From: Sneathiella sp.
GTDB lineage: Bacteria; Pseudomonadota; Alphaproteobacteria; Sneathiellales; Sneathiellaceae
Assembly: GCA_021741195.1 (NCBI GenBank)
Contig: JAIOYL010000004.1
Coordinates: 1-51,794, forward strand
DNA length: 51,794 nt
Direction of reading: 5' to 3'
Each line of letters starts with the position of its first letter. The first letter of the stretch is position 1. The notes beneath the pieces were generated by a model that ran no database searches, was not told where the DNA came from, and saw only the letters and a list, made by a program, of their open reading frames with translations. This document shows, piece by piece, positions 17,025 through 26,254 of the stretch. The translations under genes were made by a program, and so were the position numbers.

Positions 17025-17506
17025 GTTTATCGGAAGAAATTGTAAACATGGAACAACGTTTGCTCGATCTGAACATCGAGTTACCGAAGGTCCCGCGGCC
17101 CATTGCCAATTTTATCCCCTGGAAACGGCAGGGAGACATTATCTATCTTGCAGGACAGGTCTGTGAGTGGAATGGAGAGGTCGTCTATCAGGGGAAAGTT
17201 GGATCGGGGATAGATCTTGAAACCGCACAGGACGCCGCCCGCATCTGCGCCCTCAACCTGGTTGCCGCCTTGCGCGAAGCGCTCGATAATGACCTCAATA
17301 AAGTCCGGTCCTGTATTCGGGTTGGCGGATTTGTCCATTGCGCACCGGATTTCCTTTCGGTACCGCATGTAATTAACGGTGCGTCTGATCTCTTTCATGC
17401 CCTCTTCGGCTCACAGATTGGCGCCCACGCCCGAACAGCTGTCGGCGTCGCCCAGCTCCCGCGGGGAGCCTCGGTCGAAGTTGATGCCATTTTCGCCGTG
17501 GCGTAG
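17021..17506 (+). CDS. Rid-family (YjgF/YER057c/UK114) protein
   Basis: 161 residues; the ATG overlaps the hydrolase stop (ATGA), and Met10 is an alternative. Rid proteins hydrolyse reactive enamines/imines or aminoacrylates; RutC is the member paired with RutB. Family features are VPRPIANFIPWKRQGDIIYL, LAGQVCEW and the C-terminal RTAVGVAQLPRGASVEVDAI, which includes the Arg expected for catalysis, while the acidic residue near the end is Asp rather than Glu. It resembles the 150-160-residue subgroup rather than short RidA. It ends exactly where the ATPase gene begins (TAG then ATG). Confidence 0.87.
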   Translation: MSLSEEIVNMEQRLLDLNIELPKVPRPIANFIPWKRQGDIIYLAGQVCEWNGEVVYQGKVGSGIDLETAQDAARICALNLVAALREALDNDLNKVRSCIRVGGFVHCAPDFLSVPHVINGASDLFHALFGSQIGAHARTAVGVAQLPRGASVEVDAIFAVA

Positions 17507-19009
17507 ATGATGCCGAAGGCGATTGCATGTTTTGAAAATGTCAGCAGGCGTTTTGGTGACCTGGTCGCTGTCAATGACGCGAATCTGGAGTTATTCCAAG
17601 GCGATGTGACGGCTATCCTCGGAGAGAACGGCGCCGGAAAATCAACCCTGATGAAACTGCTTTATGGCGTATACCCGCCGAGCAACGGCCGCATTTTGAT
17701 AGACGGCGAACCCAGTGCCATCACCGGCCCGGCAGATGCAATGAGCAATGGCGTCGGCATGGTATTCCAGAATTTCTCACTCTTTCCGGCGTTGACCGTG
17801 CGCGAAAATCTGCTTCTGGCCTGGCCGAAAACCCCCTTTTGGGCAAGTGAGCGTAATAAGGGGACTAGTGAAGTCCTTGCTAATTTGACGCGGCTGGCAC
17901 CCCATATCAATCCGCATTCGAAAGTGGCCAACCTGTCCGTCGGCGAACAACAACTGGTCGAGCTATGCAAGGTCCTCAATATATCGGCGCGGATTGTTAT
18001 TCTGGACGAACCGACGTCCGTTCTCACGCCTGCCGAAGCCCGCCATCTGCACGGCTTTATCCGCCAAATCGCCGGCGAGGGGGTATCGGTCGTATTTATC
18101 ACCCATAAACTGGTGGATGTCGAGGCCTGTGCGGACAAGATCGCCATTATGCGGCAAGGCAAAATCGTTGATGTCTCGATACGCGGTCAAAGGTCGATGT
18201 CCGAAATTGTGACGCTCATGATGGGCAGTGATGTGAAGCGGACAATGTCTCCGCCAGCTCTCCCCAAAAAACCTGTGGAGAGATTGTTTCTCAATAAAAT
18301 CTGCGCGGATGCACCAGGGATGTCCCTAAAAAACATATCGCTTTCCGTCGCTTCGGGTGAGGTCGTTGGCCTTGCCGGGGTCGCTGGGAATGGGCAGGCA
18401 TTGCTGGCGGAAGTCATTGCGGGAATTCATCCAGTGACCAGTGGCGATGTGGTGTTAGACGGTCAAAACCTGGTCCGGCGAAATCAAATGGAAACGCTTG
18501 CGACGCCCCTCGGATATATTCCTGAACAGCCCCGTGAAAATGCGGTGGTAGAAAGCATGACGCTCGCGCAAAACCTGAGCCTGCGCACACTCGCTTCCGG
18601 CGGCATTGACGTGAATAGTGATGTACAGGCGTTGCTCACCCGATTTCATGTTAACCCACCGGAGAAGGACCGACAGGCCAGCACATTATCCGGCGGCAAT
18701 CTGCAAAAGCTGGTCAGCGCCCGTGAGTTCGGCAGTCCACGCGCCGCCATTCTCGCTTGCTACCCGACGATGGGCCTCGATCTTTCAGCGATACAAACGA
18801 TATACTTGGAAATGTTCGCCCAGGCCGAGGCAGGCGCAGCCGTGCTCTGGATATCGGAGGATCTTGACGATCTGATCGCCGGCGCCCACCGGATCGCCAT
18901 AATCAGGGAAGGACAAGTCGTCGCCGTCAAAATCAATGACGGCAGTCTTACCCGCGATAAACTTGGTGCGCTCATGACGGGCATGAACCTTGACGAGTTA
19001 GTCGCATGA
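17507..19009 (+). CDS. ATPase of the BMP-type (nucleoside-like) ABC importer, two ABC modules
   Basis: 500 residues of the double-ABC class used by Bmp/Nup-type and sugar importers. Module 1 has intact Walker A (GENGAGKST), signature LSVGEQQLVE and Walker B IVILDEPTS. Module 2 is degenerate at Walker A (GLAGVAGNGQ), keeps signature LSGGNLQKL, and has ACYPTMGLD in place of a normal Walker B/D-loop; such a degenerate second site is usual in the family. The gene starts directly after the Rid stop and overlaps the first permease by 4 bp. Confidence 0.92.
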   Translation: MMPKAIACFENVSRRFGDLVAVNDANLELFQGDVTAILGENGAGKSTLMKLLYGVYPPSNGRILIDGEPSAITGPADAMSNGVGMVFQNFSLFPALTVRENLLLAWPKTPFWASERNKGTSEVLANLTRLAPHINPHSKVANLSVGEQQLVELCKVLNISARIVILDEPTSVLTPAEARHLHGFIRQIAGEGVSVVFITHKLVDVEACADKIAIMRQGKIVDVSIRGQRSMSEIVTLMMGSDVKRTMSPPALPKKPVERLFLNKICADAPGMSLKNISLSVASGEVVGLAGVAGNGQALLAEVIAGIHPVTSGDVVLDGQNLVRRNQMETLATPLGYIPEQPRENAVVESMTLAQNLSLRTLASGGIDVNSDVQALLTRFHVNPPEKDRQASTLSGGNLQKLVSAREFGSPRAAILACYPTMGLDLSAIQTIYLEMFAQAEAGAAVLWISEDLDDLIAGAHRIAIIREGQVVAVKINDGSLTRDKLGALMTGMNLDELVA

Positions 19010-20040
19010 TGCAGGTCAATCGCGATAGCATTCTGGTCGTCAGTGCAACAATTCTCGCCTTTTTCCTGCTCATGGTCGGATTTTTCATGCTGCTTGGAAA
19101 GCCGCCTTTCGAAATGATCGGAATGCTGCTGACCTATGCCTTGGGTGATGGTTATTCGATCTCGCAGACATTAGCCAAAACAACCCCCATACTGCTTTGC
19201 GCGCTGGCGGCGGCCGTGCCGGGTCGGCTCGGTCTGATTTCCGTCGGCGCAGAAGGACAACTCTATGCGGGCGCAATCACCGGCACCGCCGTCGTCCTCG
19301 CGGCGCCCGGCCTTCCCGCCGCCCTGATGCTGCCGGCCATGCTCACCTCTGCCGCCCTCGGCGGCGCTTTTTACGGGTATGTCCCCGGTATCCTGCGCGC
19401 CCGCCTGCATATAAATGAGACCATCACAACATTATTGCTGAATTATGTGACGGTCCTTTGGGTTAACGCCCTCGTATTTGGGCCCTGGAAAGATCCGGCC
19501 AGCCAGGGGTGGCCCGCGACCATATCCTTTCCGCAAGCGGCAATATTGCCAGCACTACCTGCATCGCGCATTCATCTTGGTCTGTTGATCGGCATTGCGC
19601 TCGCAATTGCGCTGCATTTCTTCTTCACGCGCGGCGCGTCGGCGCAGAAAATCCGCATTCTTGCCGGAAACCGAAAGGTCGGCGAGATGTTCGGACTTAA
19701 TTTCGGCACATGGGTCATCATGCTGATGGCGATGGGAGGCGCCATCGCAGGTATCGCCGGCATTGCCGAGGTATCGGCTATTCAAGGCCGGCTTCAACCC
19801 ACGATTTCCATCGGCTACGGACTAACCGGATTCCTTGTTTCATGGCTCTCACGCCACCAACCGTTGATCATTCTTCCTGTCGCCTTTCTGGTTGGCGGCC
19901 TTGTTGCCGCGAGCGACGCACTTCAACTCTTCGCCAAGGTGCCGGCGGCGAGCGCCATAATTCTGCAAGGGCTACTTTTCGCCGTGGCACTTGCGGTTCC
20001 CGGGTTTATTAAAAGTATGAGGCCCGGATATGAGCGCTGA
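19006..20040 (+). CDS. BMP-type ABC importer permease 1
   Basis: 344 residues, about 9-10 hydrophobic helices, of the BPD_transp_2 class (NupP/YufP-like). The central stretch LISVGAEGQLYAGAITG and RLHINETITTLLLNYV are characteristic of this permease group. The ATG overlaps the ATPase stop and the gene overlaps permease 2 by 11 bp, so they are coupled. Substrate cannot be read from the sequence. Confidence 0.9.
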   Translation: MMQVNRDSILVVSATILAFFLLMVGFFMLLGKPPFEMIGMLLTYALGDGYSISQTLAKTTPILLCALAAAVPGRLGLISVGAEGQLYAGAITGTAVVLAAPGLPAALMLPAMLTSAALGGAFYGYVPGILRARLHINETITTLLLNYVTVLWVNALVFGPWKDPASQGWPATISFPQAAILPALPASRIHLGLLIGIALAIALHFFFTRGASAQKIRILAGNRKVGEMFGLNFGTWVIMLMAMGGAIAGIAGIAEVSAIQGRLQPTISIGYGLTGFLVSWLSRHQPLIILPVAFLVGGLVAASDALQLFAKVPAASAIILQGLLFAVALAVPGFIKSMRPGYER

Positions 20041-20953
20041 CCTCCTTACCCTTCTCGGCGCCTGGTCCATCGCGACATTGCGAAGCGCAACGCCGTTGAT
20101 ATTTACGACACTTGGCGAGACCTTCACCCAGCGCACAGGCATCATCAATCTGGGAGTTGAGGGAGAAATGCTGGTCGGCGCCTGTGTCGGATTTGCGGTC
20201 GGCGTCGCCACAGGCAACCCCTGGCTTGGCCTGCTGGCCGGAGCTCTTGCGGGTGCTGCACTCTCCTGTCTCCACACTGCGTTGGTGCTGGGCGCAAACG
20301 CCAATCAGATCGGTTCCGGCCTTGCCGTATGGATGATTGCACTTGGCACCACCTCCTATTTTGGCAGGGTGCTGGTCGGAAATCAGGTGACGCCGCTTCC
20401 TGATCTGGGTTCACCTCTCACGGACGGCCTGCCCTTTTTGAGCGTCTTTTTCGGACAGATGACGATGAGCGTGCCGCTGGCGGTGGCTGCCGTTGTTTTC
20501 GCAGCCTGGTGGCTGGCCAATACCCGATCTGGCATACAGTGGCAGGCGGTCGGGGACTCCGCCCGCATCTCCTCAGAAAATGGAATTCGGCCCGGAATCG
20601 TCCGCTTTAAGGCCATCCTCCTCGGCGGCCTGCTGTCCGGCTTTGGTGGCGCTATTCTCTCGGTCGACTATACCCAGACCTGGGCGCAGGATATGACCAA
20701 GGGTCGTGGATTGATTTCCGTCGGGCTGGTGATCGTCGCTCGCTGGAAGCCCGCGCTCGTTTTGCCGATCTGCATCATGTTCGGTCTGGCGGAAGTTGCG
20801 GTCCTCCGCGCGCAAACTGCCGGCTGGACCATCTCACCCCACCTTATGGCGACCGCGCCTTACCTAGTCGTTTTGCTCATCCTCATTGTCAGCCATGCGA
20901 TGGCGCGGCGCGATGCGGACATGCCCGCGGACCTCAGGTCAGTCTTCGCATGA
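20030..20953 (+). CDS. BMP-type ABC importer permease 2
   Basis: 307 residues of the second permease type (NupQ/YufQ-like). TFTQRTGIINLGVEGEMLVG is its hallmark, and GNPWLGLLAGALAGAALS and GANANQIGSGLAVWM follow. It completes the operon binding protein-hydrolase-Rid-ATPase-permease-permease. It ends 15 bp from the converging fmdB stop, with no room for a separate terminator. Confidence 0.9.
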   Translation: MSADLLTLLGAWSIATLRSATPLIFTTLGETFTQRTGIINLGVEGEMLVGACVGFAVGVATGNPWLGLLAGALAGAALSCLHTALVLGANANQIGSGLAVWMIALGTTSYFGRVLVGNQVTPLPDLGSPLTDGLPFLSVFFGQMTMSVPLAVAAVVFAAWWLANTRSGIQWQAVGDSARISSENGIRPGIVRFKAILLGGLLSGFGGAILSVDYTQTWAQDMTKGRGLISVGLVIVARWKPALVLPICIMFGLAEVAVLRAQTAGWTISPHLMATAPYLVVLLILIVSHAMARRDADMPADLRSVFA

Positions 20954-20968
20954 CAGCAGTGCATTAAC

Positions 20969-21295
20969 CTAATGTGAAATCATCCAGGGACGCTTGGCGG
21001 GAAAGCTTTTCGATCCGTCAGGGCGATATAACGTGCCCGAGTTGATTTTCTTGCCACCGCCACAACATCCGCAACCGGGGCCATGAGAGGATTTCTTCGG
21101 CTCATGCGCGCTTTTTTCGTTGGTGGCATGGGCATGGCGGGTCCCCGCTTCCATCATGGCCAGCCGTGGAGCGGACATCATTCTCGGCGCGTTTGAGCCG
21201 CAACTCGGGCAACAGCCGGGCTGCGCATAATCGGAAATCGGCGCCATTTCATCAAACGGACCGCAATCCTCACATGAATATCTGTAAATCGGCAT
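20969..21295 (-). CDS. fmdB: FmdB-family zinc-ribbon protein
   Basis: 108 residues from the ATG at 21295, which has GGAG at the right distance; four extra residues are possible upstream. The N-terminal zinc ribbon MPIYRYSCEDCG, with a second Cys pair in CCPSCG, is diagnostic. A His/Lys-rich linker and a CGCCGGG cluster follow. In Methylophilus methylotrophus fmdB lies beside formamidase and was proposed to regulate the amide system; its biochemical role is unsettled. It is the last gene of the urt-fmd operon. Confidence 0.88.
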   Translation of the reverse strand: MPIYRYSCEDCGPFDEMAPISDYAQPGCCPSCGSNAPRMMSAPRLAMMEAGTRHAHATNEKSAHEPKKSSHGPGCGCCGGGKKINSGTLYRPDGSKSFPAKRPWMISH

Positions 21296-21355
21296 GAAAT
21301 TCTCCAAAAGCCGGGCGGGATCGCGGCCCGCCCGTTCAAGAAAGGGAAATATGAC

Positions 21356-22588
21356 TTAGAGATCGGGCGCCAGCGGCACGTCGATGGACCCGTCAAGATA
21401 CTTCTTGGGCCCGTCCGCATTCGGCATCATGTCCCATTCGAAAATATCAGTCGGCAGCCAAAGCGTTGCACAGGCATTTGGAATATCGACAACGCCCGAA
21501 ATATGCCCCTGAACCGGCGCGGTGCCGAGGATCGCGTAGGCCTGGGCACCGGTGTAGCCGAATTTCTTCAGATACTCGATTGCATTAAGGCAGGCCTGAC
21601 GGTAGGCAATATGGACATCCAGATAATGCTGCTTGCCCACCTCATCGACGGAGATCCCTTCGAAGATGAGATAGTCATCATATTTCGGCGCGATCGGTGA
21701 GGGCCGGAAAATCGGGTTCTTGACGCCGTATTTCTGCATTCCGTCCTTGATCAAAGACACCTTGAGATGCAGCCAGCCCGCCATTTCAATGGCGCCGCAG
21801 AAGGTAATCTCGCCATCGCCCTGGCTGAAATGCAGATCACCCATGGAGAGCCCGGCGCCATCGACATAAACCGGGAAATAAATCTTTGATCCGCGCGACA
21901 GGTCCTTGATATCGCAGTTACCGCCATGTTCCCGCGGCGGCACTGTACGGGCGGCCTCGGCGGCGGCCTTATCCCTTGCCTCGCCCGTCATCCTGCCCAT
22001 ATGCGCAGTCGGACCGCCATCGGGGAGCGTTGCAAGCTCCGGAACGCGTTCGGGGTCGGTCGCGACCAGCGCCTTCTCGCGCTTGTTCCACATATCCAGC
22101 ATCTTCCGGTCCGGAAGGCAGCCGATCAGGCCAGGATGGATGAGCCCGGCATATCTCACGCCCGGCACATGGCGGGACTTGGTAAACATACCCTCAAAAT
22201 CCCAGATGGATTTTTGTGCTTCTGGGAAATGCTCGGTCAGAAAGCCGCCGCCATTCTTCTTCGAAAAGAAGCCGTTAAACCCCCAGAGACTTTCTTCTTT
22301 CGTGCCGATATCGAGAATATCGACGACCAGAAGGTCACCGGGCGACGCTCCTTCCACGCCGATCGGTCCGGAAAGATAGTGAACCTGCGCCAGTTCAACA
22401 TCGCGAACGTCGGAGGCATCGTCATCATTCTTGATCTGTCCGCCGGTCCAGTCATAGGTTTCGATCTTGAAGTCATCGCCCGGCTTCACCCAGACGGCAA
22501 TCGGAATGTCCGGATGCCAGCGGTTGTGGATATTCTCGTTGGTAAGCGGACTTTCACTCAGGTTCACTTCGATAATTGTATCAGTCAT
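21356..22588 (-). CDS. fmdA: Formamidase FmdA (acetamidase/formamidase family)
   Basis: 410 residues, matching the usual length of FmdA, with GGAGG before the ATG. The enzyme hydrolyses formamide to formate and ammonia in the cytoplasm, with weaker activity on other short amides. Family features include HNRWHPDIPIAVWVKPGDDF near the N terminus, DGAGLSMGDLHFSQGDGEI in the middle and YAILGTAPVQGHISGVVDIP near the end. It follows five genes for an amide/urea importer and precedes fmdB, as in the M. methylotrophus fmd cluster. No urease genes are seen in this window. Confidence 0.93.
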   Translation of the reverse strand: MTDTIIEVNLSESPLTNENIHNRWHPDIPIAVWVKPGDDFKIETYDWTGGQIKNDDDASDVRDVELAQVHYLSGPIGVEGASPGDLLVVDILDIGTKEESLWGFNGFFSKKNGGGFLTEHFPEAQKSIWDFEGMFTKSRHVPGVRYAGLIHPGLIGCLPDRKMLDMWNKREKALVATDPERVPELATLPDGGPTAHMGRMTGEARDKAAAEAARTVPPREHGGNCDIKDLSRGSKIYFPVYVDGAGLSMGDLHFSQGDGEITFCGAIEMAGWLHLKVSLIKDGMQKYGVKNPIFRPSPIAPKYDDYLIFEGISVDEVGKQHYLDVHIAYRQACLNAIEYLKKFGYTGAQAYAILGTAPVQGHISGVVDIPNACATLWLPTDIFEWDMMPNADGPKKYLDGSIDVPLAPDL

Positions 22589-22618
22589 ATTGCCTCCTTG
22601 TGGACTTTCTTTGGTTGG

Positions 22619-23308
22619 TTAGACGGATAGGAATTTTGAGACCTTTTCTTCATCGATTCCGGCGCGCGGGGCTTCATGGACGAACTCGCCATTTTCAAGC
22701 ACCAGCACCCGGTCCGCGACATCCAGCGCGAAACTCAGGACCTGCTCGGATACGATAATGGAGAGACCCCGCTCATCGCGGATGCGGCGCAGCGTCCTTG
22801 CCATTTCACGGATAATGGACGGCTGTATTCCTTCCGTCGGTTCGTCCAGCAACAGGACTTTGGGGTTGGAGGCAAGCGCACGGGCAATTGCTAGTTGCTG
22901 CTGTTGACCACCGGAAAGATTCCCTCCCCGTCTTGATTTCATTTCAACAAGAACCGGGAACAGCTCATATATATCGCTGCTGACCTTTTTCTTACCGGTG
23001 ACGATCAGGCCGGTCTCGACATTTTCCTCAACCGTCATGGAGGAAAAGATCTGGCGGCCCTGCGGTACATAGGCCAGGCCTTTGGCCACCCGTTCATAGG
23101 ATTTCAGTGCCTGGATGGATGCGCCGTCAACAGTAACACTTCCAGTTTTTGTAGGAACGATCCCCATAAGCGTCTTCATCAGGGTTGTCTTGCCCATGCC
23201 GTTCCGTCCCATGATCGCGACGATTTCTCCGGGAGAAATGGCAAAATTCAGCCCATGGAGCACTTCGGATTCGCCATAGGCGGAGCGGAGACTTTCAACT
23301 GCTAACAT
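22619..23308 (-). CDS. urtE: UrtE-type ATPase of the amide/urea importer
   Basis: 229 residues from the second of two adjacent ATGs (23308), which sits at the better distance from AAGGAGG; 23311 is the alternative. A LivF/UrtE-type single ABC module: Walker A GRNGMGKTT, signature LSGGQQQQL, Walker B VLLLDEPTEGIQPSII, the last with the UrtE-type Gly-Ile-Gln-Pro after the D-loop. Works with UrtD and two permeases. The FmdF protein of methylotrophs is the same type, so the name fmdF could equally apply. Confidence 0.87.
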   Translation of the reverse strand: MLAVESLRSAYGESEVLHGLNFAISPGEIVAIMGRNGMGKTTLMKTLMGIVPTKTGSVTVDGASIQALKSYERVAKGLAYVPQGRQIFSSMTVEENVETGLIVTGKKKVSSDIYELFPVLVEMKSRRGGNLSGGQQQQLAIARALASNPKVLLLDEPTEGIQPSIIREMARTLRRIRDERGLSIIVSEQVLSFALDVADRVLVLENGEFVHEAPRAGIDEEKVSKFLSV

Positions 23309-23318
23309 CATTACCTCC

Positions 23319-24065
23319 TTAGTGTCCAAGATAGACTTCGATGACTTTGGGATCGGCTTGCACATGCGCCATCGACCCTTCCGAGAGGACCTTGCCCTGA
23401 TGCAGCACTGTGACGCGCGTCGCGATATCCTCAACGAATTTCATGTCATGCTCAATGACGATGACCGAGCGGTCCTGAATGATGCGGTTGAGGAGTTCGG
23501 CGGTCTTCTTGCGTTCCGCCACCGACATACCGGCTACCGGCTCATCCAGCATAAGCAGTTCCGGATCCTGGATGAGCAGCATGCCGATCTCGAGCCACTG
23601 CTTCTGGCCATGGCTGAGATAGGCAGCCTTTTCCTCAAGCAATTCCTCCAGAAAAACCGTCGCGGCAATTTCATCTATCCGGGATATCACTGCGTCATCT
23701 CGGCGAAACGTCAATGCACCGAAAACTCCATGTCCCTTGGGGTATGAAATCTCGAGATTTTCGAAAACTGTCAGATCCTCATAGACCGTGGGGGTCTGGA
23801 ACTTGCGGCCAACGCCCGCATGGACGATCTGGTCCTCGCGCATTTTCAGGAGTTCCTGATTTTTGAACTCGACCTTGCCGCTTGTCGCTTTCGTACGGCC
23901 GCAAATCAGGTCGAGAACCGTCGTCTTGCCGGCGCCGTTCGGACCGATAATTACGCGGCATTCATTTTGCTCAACGTAAAAGCTCAAGCCGTCAACCGCC
24001 TTGAATCCATCGAAGGATACAGTCAGGTTCTCAACAGTGAGCAGGAAATCCGGTCGTGCATTCAT
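23319..24065 (-). CDS. urtD: UrtD-type ATPase of the amide/urea importer
   Basis: 248 residues from ATG 24065, which has AGGAGGA seven bases away; a GTG two codons earlier is too close to that site. A LivG/UrtD-type module with Walker A GPNGAGKTT, a signature reading LSHGQKQWLEIGM, typical of UrtD rather than LivG, and Walker B LLMLDEPVAGM. The FQTPTVYEDLTVFENLEIS segment is also family-typical. Tightly packed between urtC and urtE. Confidence 0.9.
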   Translation of the reverse strand: MNARPDFLLTVENLTVSFDGFKAVDGLSFYVEQNECRVIIGPNGAGKTTVLDLICGRTKATSGKVEFKNQELLKMREDQIVHAGVGRKFQTPTVYEDLTVFENLEISYPKGHGVFGALTFRRDDAVISRIDEIAATVFLEELLEEKAAYLSHGQKQWLEIGMLLIQDPELLMLDEPVAGMSVAERKKTAELLNRIIQDRSVIVIEHDMKFVEDIATRVTVLHQGKVLSEGSMAHVQADPKVIEVYLGH

Positions 24066-24077
24066 CGCCACTTCCTC

Positions 24078-25223
24078 CTAGTCGGCCGCCGCTTCAAGCG
24101 GGTCATATTTACTAACATCCTCGTCGATGTGCATTTTTCGCTTGAAAATCAGAGCTATACGCGGTTCGACGTAGTCCTTATAGATGCCCGCAAGGCCGTT
24201 CGGGAACGCCAGCACAACGGCAATGAAAAGGCCGCCAAGGCCAAGCAGCCAAAGTTCAGGGAAAAGTTCTGAAAATGTCGTTTTGGCAAGATTGACCAGG
24301 AGGGCACCGTATACGGCTCCGATAATAGAAAGGCGTCCGCCAACCGCACAGAAGATCACCATCTCGATAGAGGGAACGATGCCGACAAAGCTCGGCGACA
24401 TAAAGCCAACCTGCAACGTGAACATCGCGCCGCCGACCGCAGCGAAAGCCGCGCCTGCGCAAAAGACGAAAATTTTGAAGTTGGCGACGTCGTAGCCTGA
24501 GAACCGGACACGATCCTCCTGATCCCGCATGGCGATCAGAATGCGGCCAAGCTTTGATTTACGGATTATCTGGGCAATAAAGAGGCAGGCGAAAAGCAGG
24601 CCGCCATTGACGAAATATAGAATAACCTTGGCGTCGTCCGTGCGGATATCCCAGCCTTTCAGGGTTCTGAGATCCGTGATGCCGTTGACGCCCCCCGTAT
24701 ATCCCTGCTGGCCAATGATCAGGATCGTCAGTATGGCCGCGATGGCCTGGGTGATAATTGCGAAATAGACGCCGCCAACGCGCCTGCGGAACATGGCGAC
24801 GCCAATAATGAAGGCAAAGATTACCGGAATAATGATAACGGCCACGAGACTGAAGGTCAGACTATGAAAAGGCTGCCACCAGAACGGGATCTCGGCGATC
24901 TGGTTCCAGTCCATGAAGTCGGGGATGCCCGGCGTCGACTGGATTTTCGTCGCTTCCGGGCTGGAGGCCTCGAGCTTCAGAAACATGGCCATGCAATAGC
25001 CGCCAAGACCGAAGAAGACTCCTTGACCGAGGCTGAGGATACCTCCCGCCCCCCAGCAAAGCACAAGTCCGATCGCCACAAAAGCGTAGGTCAGATATTT
25101 GCCGAACAGATTGAGACGAAAAACGTCCAGACCGACGGGCAGCATCACGAAGATCAGAAGTGCGAGAAGAGCAAAGCCGATAAGGTCCGTATTCGAGAAA
25201 AAGCGGTTTTTGTTTAAAAACAT
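24078..25223 (-). CDS. urtC: UrtC-type permease of the amide/urea importer
   Basis: 381 residues of the LivM/UrtC class with about ten hydrophobic helices. WGAGGILSLGQGVFFGLGGY and GYTGGVNGITDL are UrtC-like, and FCAVGGRLSIIGAVYGALLV is near the C terminus. GAGG stands upstream of the ATG, 10 bp past the urtB stop. It forms the membrane channel with urtB. Confidence 0.9.
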   Translation of the reverse strand: MFLNKNRFFSNTDLIGFALLALLIFVMLPVGLDVFRLNLFGKYLTYAFVAIGLVLCWGAGGILSLGQGVFFGLGGYCMAMFLKLEASSPEATKIQSTPGIPDFMDWNQIAEIPFWWQPFHSLTFSLVAVIIIPVIFAFIIGVAMFRRRVGGVYFAIITQAIAAILTILIIGQQGYTGGVNGITDLRTLKGWDIRTDDAKVILYFVNGGLLFACLFIAQIIRKSKLGRILIAMRDQEDRVRFSGYDVANFKIFVFCAGAAFAAVGGAMFTLQVGFMSPSFVGIVPSIEMVIFCAVGGRLSIIGAVYGALLVNLAKTTFSELFPELWLLGLGGLFIAVVLAFPNGLAGIYKDYVEPRIALIFKRKMHIDEDVSKYDPLEAAAD

Positions 25224-25233
25224 CGGATTAACC

Positions 25234-26160
25234 TCATTTACGGAGTTTGAGAGCGAAGAGACCTTGCGGGCGCAGCATCAGGATACCGACGACCGTCAGC
25301 AAGGTAAGGACCTTGGCCATCGAGCCGGACAGGAAAAATTCCATAATGGACTGCGCCTGCGAGATCGAGAAAGCGGAGGCGATCGTTCCAAGAAGACTTG
25401 CGGCCCCGCCAAAGACGACGACCAGGAAGGTATCGACGATATAAAGCTGTCCGGCTGTCGGTCCGGTTGAACCGATCATCGTGAAAGCGGAACCGGCGAC
25501 ACCGGCAACACCGCAGCCAATGCCGAAGGTCAGCCGGTCCGTGCGTTCCGTGTTGATGCCGACGGCCCCGGCCATGACACGGTTCTGCGTGACCGCCCGT
25601 ACCTGTTTTCCCCAGGAAGAGCGGAACATCATGATATAGACAGCTATGGAGATTCCGGTCGCCAGCACCATAACAAAAATGCCGTTAATAGGGATTTCGA
25701 TCGTATCTGTAAGTGGCAGGGAGCCCATCATCCACTCCGGTATGGTCACACCGACTTCGCGGGCGCCGAAAACAGACCGGTAGATTTGCTGCATGATCAG
25801 GCTGAGCCCCCAGGTTGCGAGAAGCGTATCAAGGGGTCTTTTGTATAAATGTCGGATGAGCGCCCATTCGACAAACATCCCGAGCGCGCCTGCCACGATA
25901 AAGGCCAAAATCATCGCGAGAAAAAAATACATACTGAACAATGCTGGCATGTATTCGGAAAACAAATTGGAGGTCAGGTAGGTAACATAGGCGCCTAAAA
26001 TCATGAACTCGCCATGTGCCATGTTAATAACGCCCATCTGGCCGAAGATGATGGCCAGGCCCAGCGCCATAAGAACAAAAACTGAGAAGAGAATGAGGCC
26101 CGCAAAACCCTGCATGGCAAATATAGCCCCGAGTTCCCCCATTGAGTAATCAGCGAACAT
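25234..26160 (-). CDS. urtB: UrtB-type permease of the amide/urea importer
   Basis: 308 residues of the LivH/UrtB class. FGQMGVINMAHGEFMILGAY and RPLDTLLATWGLSLIMQQIY are characteristic; the glycine-rich GIGCGVAGVAGSAF follows in the second half. Some UrtB proteins carry a long N-terminal extension, which is absent here. AGGAG stands upstream of the ATG. The 94-bp gap from urtA holds a strong hairpin. Confidence 0.9.
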   Translation of the reverse strand: MFADYSMGELGAIFAMQGFAGLILFSVFVLMALGLAIIFGQMGVINMAHGEFMILGAYVTYLTSNLFSEYMPALFSMYFFLAMILAFIVAGALGMFVEWALIRHLYKRPLDTLLATWGLSLIMQQIYRSVFGAREVGVTIPEWMMGSLPLTDTIEIPINGIFVMVLATGISIAVYIMMFRSSWGKQVRAVTQNRVMAGAVGINTERTDRLTFGIGCGVAGVAGSAFTMIGSTGPTAGQLYIVDTFLVVVFGGAASLLGTIASAFSISQAQSIMEFFLSGSMAKVLTLLTVVGILMLRPQGLFALKLRK

Positions 26161-26204
26161 AACCTGTCTCCTAACTGCGATGAATCAATCAGCTAAAGGG
26201 TAAT

Positions 26205-26249
26205 GCGTAGGGTGGTCCGGACAATGGAGCTACGAACCACCCCCTACGC
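26205..26249 (-). repeat. Intercistronic hairpin after urtA
   Basis: Arms GCGTAGGGTGGTCC (26205-26218) and GAACCACCCCCTACGC (26234-26249) pair over about 14 positions with a two-base bulge and one G-U. It begins 5 bp past the urtA stop and lacks a U-run, so partial termination or protection of the urtA message is likely. Confidence 0.7.
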
Positions 26250-26254
26250 AAAGC

